A stretch of 64,000 nucleotides of DNA from Haloterrigena salifodinae. Lineage in GTDB: Archaea; Halobacteriota; Halobacteria; Halobacteriales; Natrialbaceae. Shown here piece by piece: positions 63,377-64,000 of the stretch. The stretch spans positions 1-64,000 of the forward strand of contig NZ_RQWN01000005.1 in NCBI RefSeq assembly GCF_003977755.1, written 5' to 3'. The translations under genes were made by a program, and so were the position numbers. Under the pieces are notes generated by a model that was not told the origin of the DNA, searched no databases, and saw only the letters and a program-made list of their open reading frames with translations. Every line of letters begins with the position of its first letter. Positions within the stretch are counted from its first letter, which is position 1.

Positions 63377-63525
63377 TGTCTATACTGTCTGGAATCGGTC
63401 TGATGAACTGTATGTAGCTATATCTAATCAGAGCTAATCGAAACCGAACCTTCGACCCCAATATTCGGAAAATCGGACGCTAGAGAGCAATACGCGGCCG
63501 TCCGTCTCGAGAAGCAGCCGTCGAG

Positions 63526-64000
63526 TCAGGTCTCGACCGCAAGTTCCGTCTTCAGGTCGGCTCCGTTCAACAGCGCTCGAACGGCCGCCGCGGTGTCGGT
63601 TACTTCTGGTTTCGTCTCGAGCAGGACGGTCTCACTGGGGAACAGCTGTTCGCCCAGTAGGAGTCCGTGCTCCCGAGCCGTCGACCCCGTCACGGTCAGG
63701 TAGACCCCGAGTCCGGTGTCGGCGATCGCGGCTTCCTCCTCGTGGCCCTCCGCGGGATACTCGAAACCGACATCGTCGAGGGTACGGGTGCCGAGGACGG
63801 CCTGGACGAGTCGCTCGTACCGCGGTTCGATACACAGCGGTCCCTCGTAGGACTCGAGGAACGACCGGTCGAGCGACTCGCCCGACGGGGCGACATCGGG
63901 TGTGGCCATCAGCGTGTGGTAGACGGTATCGCCGAGGCCGGTGACCACGCGGACGTCCGTGTCCGCGGGGTCGATCCGGGCGTTGATATCGGCGATCCGA
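63526..64000 (-). CDS. Unrecognised haloarchaeal protein, 5' end outside window
   Basis: The frame is open from the stop at 63526 to the window edge, so the N-terminus is missing. The visible 158 residues are acidic and read IADINARIDPADTDVRVVTG, then GLGDTVYHTLMATPDVAPSG, LSEEGP-like ESYEGPLCIEPRYERLVQAV and ADTGLGVYLTVTGSTAREHG. Alternating strands and helices suggest a soluble alpha/beta protein with a single Cys. An internal in-frame ATG (63948) exists, but coding character continues upstream. I do not recognise the family. Confidence 0.7.
   Translation of the reverse strand, partial: RIADINARIDPADTDVRVVTGLGDTVYHTLMATPDVAPSGESLDRSFLESYEGPLCIEPRYERLVQAVLGTRTLDDVGFEYPAEGHEEEAAIADTGLGVYLTVTGSTAREHGLLLGEQLFPSETVLLETKPEVTDTAAAVRALLNGADLKTELAVET

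Overview
The window is chromosomal DNA from a haloarchaeon (class Halobacteria). The signs are high GC, very acidic predicted proteins, twin-arginine lipoprotein signals, a PGF-CTERM tail, a dodecin, HalOD1 and HTH_10 proteins, archaeal Orc1/Cdc6, GatE, SRP19 and Gar1. Gene content would fit the Natrinema/Haloterrigena/Natrialba group, but that is a guess and not a measured placement.

Layout: 0.5-12 kb is housekeeping (membrane hydrolase homologue, hisD, A-type Fe-S carrier, dodecin, small membrane proteins, class V aminotransferase, two Usp proteins, MscS channel). 11.3-20.1 kb is a sugar or polyol locus: a TrmB-type regulator, a binding-protein ABC importer (binding protein, two permeases, ATPase), a Gfo/Idh/MocA oxidoreductase, a small beta-sandwich protein and a TIM-barrel sugar isomerase. 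20-24 kb holds small proteins, then mptE and a divergent folP homologue (pterin pathway). An orc1/cdc6 gene (23.8-25.1 kb) faces about 1 kb of non-coding DNA with inverted origin-recognition-box-like repeats and a dense CTAG cluster; this is very probably a replication origin. 26-33 kb continues with a SPOUT RNA methyltransferase, DMT exporter plus Lrp regulator, gatE and a Tat-exported cupredoxin. 33.6-38.6 kb has an acyltransferase and the divergent btuCD / btuF uptake genes, whose start codons lie exactly symmetrically about a 12-bp palindrome. 38.6-45 kb has srp19-gar1, a presenilin-like protease, a lipoprotein, cysS, a patatin and a BolA protein.

45-49.4 kb is a tandem duplication of a two-gene membrane PH-domain (YdbS/YdbT-like) cassette. 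50.3-54.8 kb is a second sugar ABC importer, divergent from fumC. After fumC the DNA changes: a decayed CNNM/CorC-type gene, a lower-GC patch with an HTH_10 regulator and a SnoaL-like enzyme, a frameshifted transposase relic, and about 1.9 kb with no convincing gene. Order returns with a small DNA-binding protein overlapping a tyrosine recombinase, preceded by paired inverted repeats, and a gene that runs off the right edge.

No rRNA, tRNA, CRISPR array, intact insertion sequence or provirus was recognised. The most interesting signals are the origin with its CTAG cluster, the symmetric btu promoter, the duplicated PH cassette and the operator-like repeats before the recombinase pair. All family names come from reading the sequences; no database search was run.
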